A stretch of 64,000 nt of DNA from Chiridota heheva. Lineage: Eukaryota > Echinodermata > Holothuroidea > Apodida > Chiridotidae. The notes below the pieces were generated by a model. It was not told the DNA's origin. It did no database searches and worked only from the letters and a program-made list of their open reading frames with translations. How positions within the stretch are numbered: position 1 is the stretch's first letter; every line of letters starts with the position of its first letter. This document shows, one piece after another, positions 11,000 to 25,054 of the stretch. The translations under genes were made by a program, and so were the position numbers. The stretch spans positions 1 to 64,000 of the forward strand of contig JAIGNY010004604.1 of assembly GCA_020152595.1 (NCBI GenBank), given 5' to 3'.

Positions 11000-12740
11000 A
11001 AGGCTAGTGATTGGGGAGGTCCTGTAGGTTTCCTAGACAAAGCCTGAGGGCTTCATTTTGATGGTGTTAATGTGGTTGAGGTATGAGTTGTGAGCGACAC
11101 AGTAAACAATATTGCCATAGTCAAGCTTGGCACTAATGGTGAGCCTGAAAATTTTGAGGAGAGATATGGTTCGCTCCCAAGTAGTGTTGAGAGCAGACGG
11201 AGGAGGTTGAGGGAGCTATTGCATTTTAGTTTCAGGTTGGTGATGTGTGGCTTGTAGGTGAGCTTGGGGTCTAGAGTTAGACCAAGGAACCTTGTGTTTT
11301 CAACTTTAGGGATGCGATTCCCATTGAGCACAAAGTTCGGGTTGGGGTGGAGGTTGTTGAAATGACAAAAGTGCATGCAGACTGTCTTGTCTTTGGAGAA
11401 CCTAAAACTGTTATTGTTGCTCCAGACTTGCAGCTGATTGAGGCTGGTTTGGAGCCTATTTTCAACAATAGGAAAGCTAGGGAGGAGTAGAAGATGGTGA
11501 AGTCATCCACGAGAGGGTACGTTTGATGCTGGGGCCAAGGTCATTCCCGATGTCATTAATGCTCAGGTTGAAGAGAGTGGGGAGAGGATGCTGCCTTGGG
11601 GACGCCTCTTCTTGGGGGTACAGCTTGGAGAGGGTGTGGCCAATACGAACTTGGAACTGCCTGGGTGAGAGGAAGTTTTGAATAAAGATGGGGAGGTGGC
11701 CTCTGAGGCCAATGGTGTGAAGTTTCCGGTAATGCCAGATTTCCAAGTAGTGTCGAAAGCTTTCGAGGTCAAAAATATGGCAATGAGGTGTTCTTTTTGC
11801 AAAGGATTCCCGGATAGCGGTGTCGAGCGAATTAACTGGTCTAGGTATTGCGACGTTTTCGGAAGCCGCTTTGGTGAGGAGAGAGGATTCTGTTGGTCTC
11901 GAGGAACCAGTTTAGTCTCTGATTAATGATCTTTTCCATAATTTTACAGAGACAGCAAGTAAGGGCGATGGGTCGGTAGCTGGTGGGGTCGGTGCTATCC
12001 TTCCCGGTTTAAGGACGGGGATGACAATAGCTGTCCTCCAGATAGGGGGAAAGGAGTGTGAGGACCAAATGTGGTTGAAGATGGTGAGTAGGGTAGTGGT
12101 GGCTTTGATGGGGAGGTGTTTCAGAAACTGATAGGGAATGTTATCTGGGCCCTTGAGGTGCAGCCAGCGCCGCTGATGGCTTGGTTTAATTCAGAAAGGG
12201 TGAGAGGGGTGTTGTAGCTTTCGGAGTTGTCAGAGGGAAAAGTGATTCTCCGGGCTTCATCGCAAGCTTTTTTGATTTTGAAAGCATTGGAGTAGTTGGT
12301 CGAGGCCGAGATGTTGCTGAAAGAGGCGGCGAGGTGGTCAACGATGTCTTTTTTGCGGTGAGAAGGTCTCCATTCCAAGAGAGATGGGAGATGGAGGATT
12401 TGCCTACTCTGCCGTGGAAGCTGTTAACCATTCTCCAAATCTTCTTAGTGGGGGTGTTGGTGGTGAGAGAAGAGATAAAGTTGTTCCAAGTGTTGGTTTT
12501 ACTGTCCTTGATTGTGCGCCTGGCCTTGCACGGCTGATGCGAAAGAGGTTAAGGTTATGGGTGGTCGGGTTAGTTTTAAAGTTCCTGAGGGTTCTTTTCC
12601 TGTTCTTGATGGCGGTTTTGCAGTCATCTGAGAACCAGGGGTTGGGGGGATGATTTGGGGGTTTGGAGGTTTTGGGAATTGAGCATGTGGCGATGTTGAT
12701 AAGGATATTACTGAAGTTAGACATGGGATCCTCATCCTCG
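11000..12740 (-). pseudogene. LINE reverse transcriptase remnant
   Basis: After the linker NPWFSDDCKTAIKNRKRTLR come the RT blocks in several frames, among them GLRGHLPIFIQNFLSPRQFQ and the catalytic box VDDFTIFYSS (at about 11482-11510, equivalent to FADD/YADD). Then follow [18 protein letters not shown] and FLGLTLDPKLTYKPHI. Multiple frame changes show it is dead. Confidence 0.83.
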
Positions 12741-12749
12741 AGAAGATGG

Positions 12750-13490
12750 GGGAGAGGTGTGAGTCACAGAGGGTTTCAAAAAGGGACCAGTCAGCCTTGT
12801 CGAGGTTCCAGTTGGGGGTGTGCTCAGTGGGGATTTGAAGATTGGAGTGTATAAGAAGAGGGTAATGATCACTACCACAGAGGTCAGCAGTGACTCTCCA
12901 ACCAAAGTCAGGAGGAGGTTAGGGAACAGATAGACAGGTCAATACAGGTGAGAGAGCCTGTGGCAGGATGAAGGTAGGTCGGGGAGTTAGTGTTCAGTAA
13001 GGACAGGCTGTGCTGACGGAGAGCGTTTTGATGAACTTGCCTCTAGGGGTGGTGGTATTAGAGCCCCACAGAGGGTTGTGAGCGTTGAAGTCACCAAGAA
13101 GGATGAAGGGGTGGGAAGCTGAGAGATGAGGTTGTTAAGGCTGGTTGGTTGAATGTTGGTGTTGGGAGGGAGATAGATATTGCAGAGAGTGAAAGTTTTG
13201 TGGAGGGAGATAGAAATACAGATGGCCTGAAGGTCGGTGTGCACACCTAACAGGGCTGTGTGGGGATATGGTCTAACGAGAATGGAGACGCCACCACAGG
13301 CCCTGTCAGCATCCACTTGATGTTTGTGATAGCAAGCAAAGTTGTTAAGGGAGTAATGGTCGGTGGTTTTCAAGAAAGTTTCTTGTAGGCAGAAGACGAC
13401 TGGTTGAAGGTGGAGGCCAGAAGGTCGATTTCTTCAGAATTGGCCTTAAGGCTCCTAATGTTCCATTGTATGATGTTGTGGGTGTTATTG
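12750..13490 (-). pseudogene. LINE APE-type endonuclease domain remnant
   Basis: The minus strand begins with IIQWNIRSLKANSEEIDLL, the first conserved block of apurinic-type LINE endonucleases (Gln-x-Asn), and continues in another frame with RACGGVSILVRPYPH and CNIYLPPN. This nuclease nicks target DNA to prime reverse transcription. At least one frameshift near 13375 and several later stops make it non-functional. Confidence 0.78.
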
Positions 13491-13519
13491 TAATTGATTG
13501 TGGTGTATGCCATAAAGGA

Positions 13520-14890
13520 GGTGGGGGTTATCTGGAGGAAGATCTGCTGGGTCTGAGTTCGCTTGTTTTTTCTTTGGATTTGTTTCTTTGGGAGCGATTG
13601 TTTTGAAAATTGACGAGAAGTATGATCGGTGTGTTCGGTAATCGAACAATCCATACTCTCTTCAGTGTGGGTTTGGGAGGTGGGTTGTTTGTTGATTGGT
13701 TGTTTGTTGATTGGTTGTTTGTTGATTGGTTGTTTGTTGATTGGTTGTTTTTTGGTTGGTTGTTTGCTGGTTGATTTGTTGGTTTGTTGGTTGTTTGCTT
13801 GGCTGGTTTTAGCTTGATGTATGAAGGTATTAGTGGAGTTGGTGTAGGGGGCGGTAGGGGCTTTAGAGTAGGAAGGGGGGTTGAGGAGAGAAGTGGTGGT
13901 GGAGGTGGTGTGGGTATTGGGTGTGATTGGGTTGTTGGAAATGGTGATGGGCTTAGGACTAGGTAAGAAGAGCCAGGTGAGGTCGGTTTGGGCATGGGAG
14001 TTAGTTTTTGTTGTGTTAGTTGTGTTTGGGGGGGCGGAATTAGAGTTAGAGGAGACTACGTTTGAGTAGGAAGGCTTGGAGTTAAGGGAAGCGAGGAATT
14101 GTTTCCTGGCCTCAGGGTAGGTTATGTTGGGGTTAAGGGTTTTAAGTTTTGTTATTTGTTTTTCCTGAAGCCAGGTGGGACAGTCTTTCGAGAAGGAGGG
14201 ATGGTTTGCTGGGTGTTTACCGTCACAATTTGTGCAGAGTGGGGGTTGGTGCAGGAGGTGTTGTCATGGTCCGGGGCTCCGCAGTTACCACAGCGCTTGG
14301 CTGTGGCAGGAGTTTTTCCCGTGGCCATACCTCTGACAATTGTAGCAACGTAAAGGGTTAGGAATATAAGGGGCAACCTGGATTCTCAGGTAGCCGGCAA
14401 TGATGTGGGAGGAGAGTTGGAGTTGCGAAAGTGAGAAATATGGTGTTGGTGGAGTTTGGCTCCGTCTCTCTTTAGAACGAGACGACGGGCTTCGTTACAT
14501 GTTGGTTAGCTAGTTCTTCTTGGAGGTCGTCATCGGTCATGTACGCAAGATCGCGGGTGCGTATGACGCCTTTGCTGGAGTTTAGGGAACGATGGGGGTG
14601 ACTGTGATGTCGATACCAGAGTTGGATAGGGTTTTGGTGGAAAGGAGGGTGGTGGCTTGTGTGTCCCTGGTGCAGTGCACCAGGAGATCACCGGATCTAA
14701 GGGTAGAGACTTTGGGGAGGGTACCGACAAGGCCAAAGAGGGCTTTATGGATGAGGAAAGGAGAAACTTTTTAAAGCTTTCCTGCTTGTTGGTGGCATGG
14801 ATTATAAGGATTTTTGGGATTGGGGTTGCAGAATGGTCAATGATGGTAGCAGGTGGGTCACGGGGAGGGGAGGGGGGTCAAGGTCACTGC
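13520..14890 (-). pseudogene. LINE ORF1 (gag-like, three CCHC knuckles), frameshifted
   Basis: On the minus strand three nucleic-acid-binding knuckles follow each other in different frames: CYNCQRYGHGKNSC, CGNCGAPDHDNTSC and CTNCDGKHPANHPSFSKDC, then PTWLQEKQITKLKTLNP and ITYPEARKQFLAS. This arrangement is standard for ORF1 of I/Jockey-type LINEs, which binds the element RNA. A small deletion near 14290 separates knuckles 1 and 2. A Pro/Thr/Asn-rich C-terminal part includes a 15-bp repeat. Confidence 0.82.
13680..13775 (-). repeat. 15-bp tandem repeat inside LINE ORF1
   Basis: The plus-strand unit GTTGATTGGTTGTTT is repeated about six times, encoding QSTNN on the coding strand. Five-codon length keeps the frame. 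It adds a low-complexity Asn/Thr/Gln linker to ORF1. Confidence 0.75.
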
Positions 14891-15378
14891 ATAGGCGCTT
14901 TGTCATTATGAAAGAAAAAACCAAGGGCCGAGAGACCCGAGGCAGCTAGAAAAAAATCGCGGAACCACTATATGGGGACCGCTGTATTAGTAACGAAGGG
15001 CGTGAAAAGTCGGGACAGAACGAGGGAAAATATAATAGAAAAAAAGAAAAGAAACGATCTCACCGAGGATAAAAGCCAATCCACCGAAAAGAAAATCCGA
15101 AAATGAAGTTATAAAACAAAATGGTGCAAATTGGAGAGAAAATGGAGCGAAAATAGTTTAAGACAATAGGAGCAGTAGTCACGTCGCTCTCGTACACAGG
15201 TGAAGGAACTTTCTAGAGAGGACTTGGAACTTACTAAAACAGAAGAAGCTGAAGCCAACCTAGCACAAATCTTTATGCACAAATCACTTAGTGACCTAAT
15301 CCTCCAGATTATGGCATGAAAGCATGTGCATTGAAAATCGTGTCACACACAATAAAGAAAAAGTCAATGGGCTACAAC

Positions 15379-16590
15379 TAGGCTTGGGCGATATATCGAT
15401 ATTTCGATATATTTCGATATTGACCTATATCGATATGGCCGATATTGAGTTCAAGGGTCGTATCGACATATCGATATTATGTTTTTTCAATAATACACAA
15501 TACATGAACTATTACAAAACTAAACATGACTATCAAACATCCAAGTATTTTTTATTAAGCAGCCACAAAAAGTTAATAAATTTCATTTATATCAAAGTTT
15601 CAGGCAGTCAGTTATGATAAAACTTTATTAAAACATTAATATTGTGATAACAATTACCCAAAAATCCTTCCATGAACAAAAACCACTTGACTCTGGAGTA
15701 CAGAGGCATTGCGCAATACTTCAACTTTATACTTGATGGCTTACGATGTTCAGACAACAAAAATCATAAGATGTTGAATCCTCAAACATCGTGTTAAGTT
15801 TCCTCAAAAGGAATACTGAATCTGAATTTTTAAATCAAACAGTCATTAATTGACAAATTACTGACAAAATTGTGAGGTTTTTCTCACTATTTTGTTCGTT
15901 CAGAAAGTCTAAAGTAAAAGTGACAAACTGGTTTTGCCAGATCGATCAGATAATGTACAGTGCAGTAACTACATACACACACAGTATCACTACTGTACAG
16001 TACTTTACTATGTACACACATACCATCTACCACTGTTTCTTCTTAGTGACAACACTGCGATGATAGAAGCAGACTAGAAATTCAATAATATGCATCATAT
16101 ATGGACTTCTGAATTTCTAGAAGTCCATATAATGCTACCAAAATAATGCCTCTTTAGTACAACTTTCATAAGAAGTAAGTGAGTTATAAAATTTTAAGAA
16201 GAATTGGAGCCGATTTTTGTAAGGCATACAGTGTAGGCCTAATACCAGTTCCACAACTTTTTTTTTTTTTTTTTTTAAGAATATGTGAGGCCTAAACTTT
16301 TCAAAGTTTCTGTGATTGATCTTTTGAGATAGAAACCATGTAAAGAACATTTTTAAACATAATGGGTTTTTATTTGAAGATCATATGTATATATTTTGCA
16401 GTGATTTCTGTTAATTTGTACAAAAAGTTTTACTTGACATTTTTTAGGCCGAGGCGAGATTACCTTGCCCAGAACAGTACATACAGCTTACGTATGACGT
16501 CCTATAATTTGCATATCGATATTTCGATATTATCGATATTTTTCAGGCGATATATCGATATTGCATTATGTTCAATATCGCCCAAGCCTA
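15379..16590. mobile_element. Non-autonomous hAT-like element, copy 1
   Basis: Ends are TAGGCTTGGGCGATATATCG and its inverted partner ending CCCAAGCCTA. A perfect 8-bp duplication, GCTACAAC, flanks it at 15371-15378 and 16591-16598, which is the hallmark of hAT transposition. Both ends are packed with ATCGATAT/TTTCGATA subterminal motifs. The 1.2-kb interior has no transposase-like reading frame. Confidence 0.9.
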
Positions 16591-17802
16591 GCTACAACAC
16601 GTGTCTACAATATTGTGACCAGAATTGGTCACAAAATTACTTTCAATATCAAAACTTTATTTAATCTAAAAAATCGATAAAGCAGTAGTCAAACTTGTCT
16701 ACTAGTGTTTTACAAATAAAATATAAAAAGTCTTGGAATTTTCCCTCTAAAAATAGTAAATGGTCCATTAATGATGCGCATCATTCAAATAGATTTAAGA
16801 CCAATAACATATCAAAACACCGTGAGGTATGTGATGGCCTGCGTACTTCTTTGGTCATTTGTTTGTGGCTTTACTCAAGTATCTTTAGCTCTCTGTTTAG
16901 GCGTATTCGATCAGTCGTTTGCTGTGTTTTTGTGACCCAATGAATGTTGCACATTTGCATAATATGCAAATGCTTGGAAAGTTTGGAAAACAATGACTTG
17001 CTTACGTAATTAAAATTATTTTGGTGGAATAGTACGACATATCCAATAATGATTACATTTCTAGCCAGACTGCATAGTTTGCAAAGTGCGCAGAAGATCA
17101 GTTTTGTACTAAAAAATGTGCTCCAATGTCAGCTTGGACGATATATCAATATTTTTTGATATTGACCCATATCGATATGGTTGATATTGAGTTCAAGGGT
17201 CAAATGGATATGTTTTTTACCGATATTGTACGACACATGAACTAATAAGCCACAAAAAGTGTGTAATTTGTAATAATATCAAAGTTGTAGGCAGTCAATA
17301 ATGTTAAGAGTTGATTAAGTCATCAATATTTTAATAAATATTACCTAAAATTATGTTCCACAGGCAGGAATAGAGTACCGTACTCTGTATGTACAGGCCG
17401 CTATGGACATTGCGCAAAAATATAAGTTAATTTTCCTGATTTGTGATGGTTGAGCAATTGCAATCAACGAGATTTGGAATTCTTAAACATTCCTCAAAAG
17501 GAATACCGCGTCCCCAAATTTATGTGGAAAAGCTCTAAATTGACACCTGAAAGTAGATTTTAACCTCAAAACTAAAAGATTTCATCCTAAAAACTAAAAG
17601 ATATAAATTTCCCACTAATTTGTACGTTCACACATCAGACTTTCTGTACAGTAAGCAGCACAAGTACTAGTGCAATAATTATACCTTCATCAGCTTCACT
17701 TCACAAAGTTCGCTGTTTTTAGGTATAGAAAAACGAACATTAAAAAAAAAACCACACACACATTGAAGCAAAAGTCAATGGGATTTAAGACGTGTTCAAA
17801 AA

Positions 17803-17830
17803 AAGTTGCCCTAAAAATTTAGGGCAACTT
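17803..17830. repeat. 28-bp near-perfect palindrome
   Basis: AAGTTGCCCTAAA is followed after two bases by its exact inverse TTTAGGGCAACTT. It lies inside the diverged hAT copy and could form a cruciform or RNA hairpin; no terminator function is implied in a eukaryote. Confidence 0.8.
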
Positions 17831-18341
17831 AAATTTCACTATCAAAATAAAAACCAACAAACATGAAAATTCATACACTCTTACTTTAATATGTTTTATA
17901 CAACCTCACTGTAACACTTAATTTGCTTGAAAATATGTCAAAAAATAGTAAAGAAATTAAAGTCTGTGGGTGGCGCCGGGAGGGCATGCCTAGGACTCAA
18001 CAGTTGAATATCCATTGTATTTTCTGGTCTCATTTTACATAAAAATATTTCATAAATCCTTCTAGCATTCCGATAATAATAATAATCTTTTTCGTTGTCA
18101 ATTTACCAATCAGAAGTGGACTTAATTTGAAGTTCTTTTTGGGAGGGGGGTCTAGGAAGTCACCCTGGATTGTCACTGGAGCCCAGCACTCAAACTTGTC
18201 TAGCTAGAACACTGCACGATACTCATGTTGTTCAAGCATTTTGAGTCAATTTCGTCAAAAAATCATGTTTTTTTATTTTGGAGGAATACTTTTGCTTAGA
18301 TAACCAAGCCTACTAAGTTTTTAAAAGAATTTTTATTTTTT

Positions 18342-18500
18342 CAAACTTTGAGATCAATGTTAACTTTGCACAGAGAAGTCAAGTCAATGAAACTTTCCTA
18401 GTCTACACAAGTACAAAAAAAAAAAAACTTTTGAGATCAGCGTTAACTTTGCACAGAGAAGTCAACATAACTTTCCCAGTCTACACAAGTATAAACAGTG
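18342..18500. repeat. Tandem duplication of about 80 bp
   Basis: Two successive copies share AACTTTGCACAGAGAAGTCA and CCAGTCTACACAAGTA (with small changes); they are separated by an A-run at 18416-18427. They lie within the diverged hAT copy. Confidence 0.7.
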
Positions 18501-19254
18501 TGTAGATTTTTGAGCCCACTTGTCTGATTTTTAGTAGCATTGGACATTTTCTATGAATATTTATTGACTTCTAAATGTCCAGGTCTTCCTAAAAATAAAA
18601 ATAAAAAAGTGCGAAAATGATGCCCTTTCAGCAGGAAATTCAAAACAAGTGGGACCTAGCATTTAAAGGTATTAAGTTGGCCCATTTTCATTAACAAAAA
18701 GGCTATAGAAGTTTATTTGAAGATTTATGTACATAATTGCCATTCAATTCTGTAAATTTACTTTAAAATTTGTACTTTCCATATTTTGTGCTGGAGCAAT
18801 ATTACCTGGTACAAAACAGTTATATTATTTCAATGTCTTGCAAATTGCATATCGATAATTCAATATATATCTAGTGATATATCGATATTATCTGAAGGTG
18901 AATATCGCCCAAGCTTACTACAATCCAATGTCTCAAAAATGTGCGCGAAGATCTGCAAATTGTGCGCCAATGTCTAAAAATTGTGCACCAATAATCATCT
19001 ATTAATAGTGAAAATAATGAAAAAATATTTAACAACAGGCTGAACCTAAAAAATACAGTTTTTCTGTGTTTAGGGCTAGGAAGAACTTGACTTTCCTACA
19101 TTTTTGCAAGAAAATTTATTGAAAGATGTGCACCTACAATCAAAAGTGTGCGCCTAGAATGACAACTGTGCATCAAAATCATAAAATAACCTATCTCAAT
19201 CAAAAATTAGCGCGGGAGATCTTACCCACTCAAAACAAACTATAAAATCTGAAT

Positions 19255-19592
19255 TTGCAGCTGTGCAGAATGGCTGCAAAGCACTCATTGCTGGATGGTT
19301 TGCAGCTGTGCAGAATGGCTGCAAAGCACTTATTGCTGGATGGTTTGCAGCTGTGCAGAATGGCTGCAAACCACTTATTGCTGGATGGTTTGCAGCTGTG
19401 CAGAATGGCTGCAAAGCACTCATTGCTGGATGGTTTGCAGCTGTGCCGAATGGCTGCAAAACACTCATTACTGGATGGTTTGCAGCTGTGCAAAGTGGCT
19501 CCAAAGCACTCATTGATGGATGGTTTGCAGCTGTGCAGAATGGCTGCAAACCACTCATTGCTGGATGGTTTGCAGCTGTGCAAAATGTTTTG
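19255..19592. repeat. 45-bp minisatellite, about 7.5 copies
   Basis: The unit starts at TTTGCAGCTGTGCAGAATGG and recurs with exact 45-bp spacing (19261, 19306, 19351, 19396, 19441, 19486, 19531, 19576). Each unit contains the inverted pair TTTGCAGC / GCTGCAAA. Because 45 is a multiple of three, both strands are open for more than 100 codons, but this is not evidence of a protein. Confidence 0.9.
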
Positions 19593-22459
19593 GGGGAGTT
19601 CCGGTTTGTTAAGATGGCAAATTCACCATAACGATAGTGCCCCTATGGAGTTTTATTTCAGGTGAGCCCTATAAAACTGAAATGAAAACATGAATAATTT
19701 GACTCTTTCGAGTATTCAGTTATCCGGGCATTTTGAACATTCAGGACTCTTTGTTGGTGAAAACATGCTACGATTTGTGCACGAGTGACCACCACGTTTT
19801 GGCCTACCGTTACATGTGCATGATAGGCTCAGGCCAACATTCAACTTTGAAATGATCATTTCTACGACATTGAAGAAGCATTTCTACGACATGAAGAAGC
19901 AGCGCTGCAATTACGTCATCTCAACGTTTCTTATATAGTTTGCAGCAAATTGTTGGGCGGATAGATTGTCTTGACGGTAATTTAGTAGAAAATTCATCGT
20001 TTGTACATCTAGTCGGAGAAAAACTAACAAATACCGTAGCTTATTATACACGAAGAAGGGAGTCTGCGGCAGATGTGAGTAGAGTAAAAAAGTTTAATTA
20101 AAATTCGCGAGTGGTCAAAAAAAAGGAATTTTTTTTATACGGTTCGATAGTCGTGTTAAAAAGAGTCCTACTTTTCTTTATATATATATATATATATATA
20201 TAGTAAGCATAGTATAGGTTGCCATAACGTTAGGAACACCTGTGCACTAGGCTAGCTCAGTCCAACTCAACTGAACCCAGATTAGGCTCGGTTTTTAAAT
20301 TTTATTAGGTGTAGCCTATACATTTTAAATTCACTACATGGTGTTTTACTCCGAAAAATCGGTGCACTTAGTATAGTAAGGCCTAGGCCAGTACAACTAC
20401 AAGTTAGTAAGTCAACCAAACCTAACGATCAGCCTAGTGTTACAATTTGATACCTTAATTGGAATGTTAGGATGTAGGCTAACTTACTTTTATTTTTAAC
20501 ATGATTCAGTCTCCTAATTAGAGTTCATATTTGAAATACAATTAGGCTAACAACTTTAAAATACATTTTTTTTTTTAATAATAAATTATCACGAAAAGAT
20601 TACCAAGAAAAAACCTTACATTTCACAAAATCGTAATGACAAATCACACGAGTTAAAAATCCACGTTCAACCGGACAGACTAACACAGCACGCACTGAAC
20701 TGCTGAAAGGTTTAAATGTCTCGCGTTTATTTAAATCACTACATGGGAGCAATTTGATTGGCTACTTCCTGAAAACAAAATTTCTGGGCATTTAATTTAC
20801 TTATTTTGAAATATGAATATTGTTTCAATATAATATAGAAATCAAGACATACATAAATTGCATTTAAAATTTATTATATTTAAATTATATATATTATTCT
20901 TAACAAACACAGATTATAAATTGTGTTTAATATGCGTAAAAAGAAATATATTTGCATTAAATCCTAATTGTAGGACGTATTTGCAACTCTTTGTTGAATA
21001 AAATAGCGCCAGTAAATTATGAATATGAACAATAATATACCGCCCAGTCTGCCCAGTCTATGTCCGGGTCAGATATTTATATTAGGCCTACCGGGAATTC
21101 TGGACTTTCCATCTTTTTTTCTTTTTTTTAAAAATCTGGGTAATTTTTCGAAAAATAGAACATACGGCAAATTAAGAATGATGATAAAATTGAATTGGGC
21201 GTAAAATGTAGCAATAATTTAAGCGGCGCCGAAAGCAGTGGGCAGCAGAGGGGTAGGAAGATTCCAAAAAGTGGGGGAGGGAGAAACGACTTTGGAGGGG
21301 CTCTTAGGGGGCGCTTTAATGATTTTAGCGCCACTTTAAAGTGGCTCTAGTCAGTCCTAGACCCCCTTCCAAGGCAAAATGTTCAAATTTAGCCCACTTC
21401 TGAGAAAATGTTATGAAAAGTAATTGAAAATATATTAAGGTTAACACAATTTGTGCAAGTGACACAAGGAGGCGCGCTCCAGCTGCGCAAGGATTCGGCC
21501 TAATTCTTTTATATTTTCAAATAATGGAGCCATATTTGCACAAGCTCCTGCATCATAATCAGTAACCCATGGGTATTATTTTTTTTTTTTCAGAGAAATT
21601 TTTTCAAAAGGGGCACTTTTTATTTTCAAGAGGGGCACTTTTACTTGCAAAAGGGGCACTTTTGACTTGCAAGAGTGCACTTTTGCTATTTTTTTTTAAA
21701 TCATTTTGAAAAGTGGGGGGTCGGGCATGTTCCCCCAGAGTCTCCCGGTTTCTACCTTTCTGGTGGGCAGGGACAGACCGCACAATGCAGTGGCGGCGTC
21801 AGTAACACCACGGAATGGCGCCGGAAGGTAAAGGTCCTAGAAGCTGGTGCTTTAATGTAACATGGCACTCTCGTATTTCAGTTATAGTATGTCATGATTT
21901 GCATTAACATTATTTTCTTTCGTTACTTTAAGTGTTAGCATGGGACCGGGCACAGGGCATTAGACATTCCACTTTTCCTTGGTTGGCTAAGGTTGCCATT
22001 GGCCATTTGAAAAATTAATCCTTTGAATTCACATCTTGCTACCTGACATGTAAATCGAGCCAGCCTTTGGGCCGGTTATGAAGTTTAATTAATATTTTTG
22101 TTTTTGATGGTGGCTAAAAGGGGTTCCTCTCAATAATGGTCACGCCTAATCCCTTTCAACGCAGGAGTATACTTACCGGGAAATGTCGGCAGTGGCGCCG
22201 TCAGGTGTTCGATATTGGGTTGCACAAATCTTTTCGGCATGGGGTCAAGGAGCCCGCCGTAGGGCCCTTTGTGTAGTCCTAGGGAAAAGCCCCGGTGGAG
22301 TCTGGAAAGCCCCGGGAAACCTCGTATTTTTCAAGTTTTAGATGCTCCACATCAGACTCTGGATGTGTACAATACACGGGTTTTTTAAGTACCAAATTTG
22401 CACCTCAATCAATATGTGGTACAATCTAATATAACAACATATAATTCTACAATGATAAA
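19593..22459. other. Intergenic sequence, no gene recognised
   Basis: AT-rich sequence. It includes a short (TA)n run at 20180-20201, many AGGCCT-containing words around 20215-20560, four short GGGGCACTTTT repeats at about 21605-21680, and a segment near 21300-21425 related to 26125-26225 (shared CCTAGACCCCC and CAAATTTAGC). I saw no exon with protein similarity. Confidence 0.5.
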
Positions 22460-22461
22460 GA

Positions 22462-22547
22462 CTACCCCCTCCTCCACCCCCATTCCCCCACCCCCATTCC
22501 CCCCTCCCCCACCCCCATACCCCCTCCCCCACCCCAATTCCCCCCCT
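22462..22547. repeat. C-rich low-complexity tract
   Basis: Imperfect repeats of CCCCCACCCCCATTCC-like units form a strongly strand-asymmetric C-rich tract of about 85 bp. The G-rich complement could form quadruplexes. Confidence 0.75.
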
Positions 22548-22882
22548 TCCTATTAAAAAGGTCAAAACAACTATTTGGGACAAAATATTTGTTATTGTTT
22601 TATTTCGGACATAAAGAGGGGGAGGTGGGGGAGGGGGGGCAACGTTCCCCATGTCCCCCTTTTCCGGAACCACTGAGTGTCAGGGAACGATTATTCATAA
22701 GAACAATAATTTTACTTCAAAAAGGGAACACACAGATTGATTTCTATTTTTCTTTTCTTCTTCCTATTTTCTCAATATCATACAGCCCATGCTCATGCTC
22801 TTGGGTTTCAAGCAACACATATCATCACCGAGTACAACATGATGATAAACAATTGGGTACGTACGCGCGGCATATACACAAG

Positions 22883-25050
<2,168 letters not shown>

Positions 25051-25054
25051 AGTG

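Larger units (their letters stand above)
9596..15212 (-). mobile_element. Full-length, decayed non-LTR retrotransposon with ORF1, APE, RT and RNase H (I-like group)
   Basis: The element is about 5.6 kb on the minus strand. It is bounded by a perfect 9-bp target duplication, CTAGAGAGG, at 9587-9595 and 15213-15221, and ends in an (AAAC)n tail. In order it shows a 5' leader, ORF1 with three CCHC zinc knuckles, an APE-type endonuclease, reverse transcriptase and a C-terminal RNase H. That domain order is known from the I/Nimb group and related LINEs. Every ORF is broken by small indels and a 41-bp tandem duplication, so it is dead. Related 3' fragments occur at 36203-38025 and 61458-61938; the subfamily 2 tails are cousins. 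Confidence 0.88.
17130..18923. mobile_element. hAT-like element, diverged copy 3
   Basis: Left end CAGCTTGGACGATATATCAA and right end ATATCGCCCAAGCTTA match the TAGGCTTGGGCGATAT termini and share the GATATTGAGTTCAAGGGTC segment. TCCAATGT occurs on both sides (17122-17129 and 18924-18931), but six extra bases lie between the terminal homology and the right copy, so the exact boundary is uncertain. There is no coding content. Confidence 0.75.

Noticed and set aside
10225..11040. 271-codon minus-strand frame as a host gene
   Set aside because: It is part of a retrotransposon: RNase H motifs in register with RT upstream, a 41-bp duplication and frameshifts around it.
19990..20090. Possible first exon with donor GATGTGAGTAG and a promoter
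   Set aside because: There is no coding content or partner exon in the window; the donor-like match alone is not enough.
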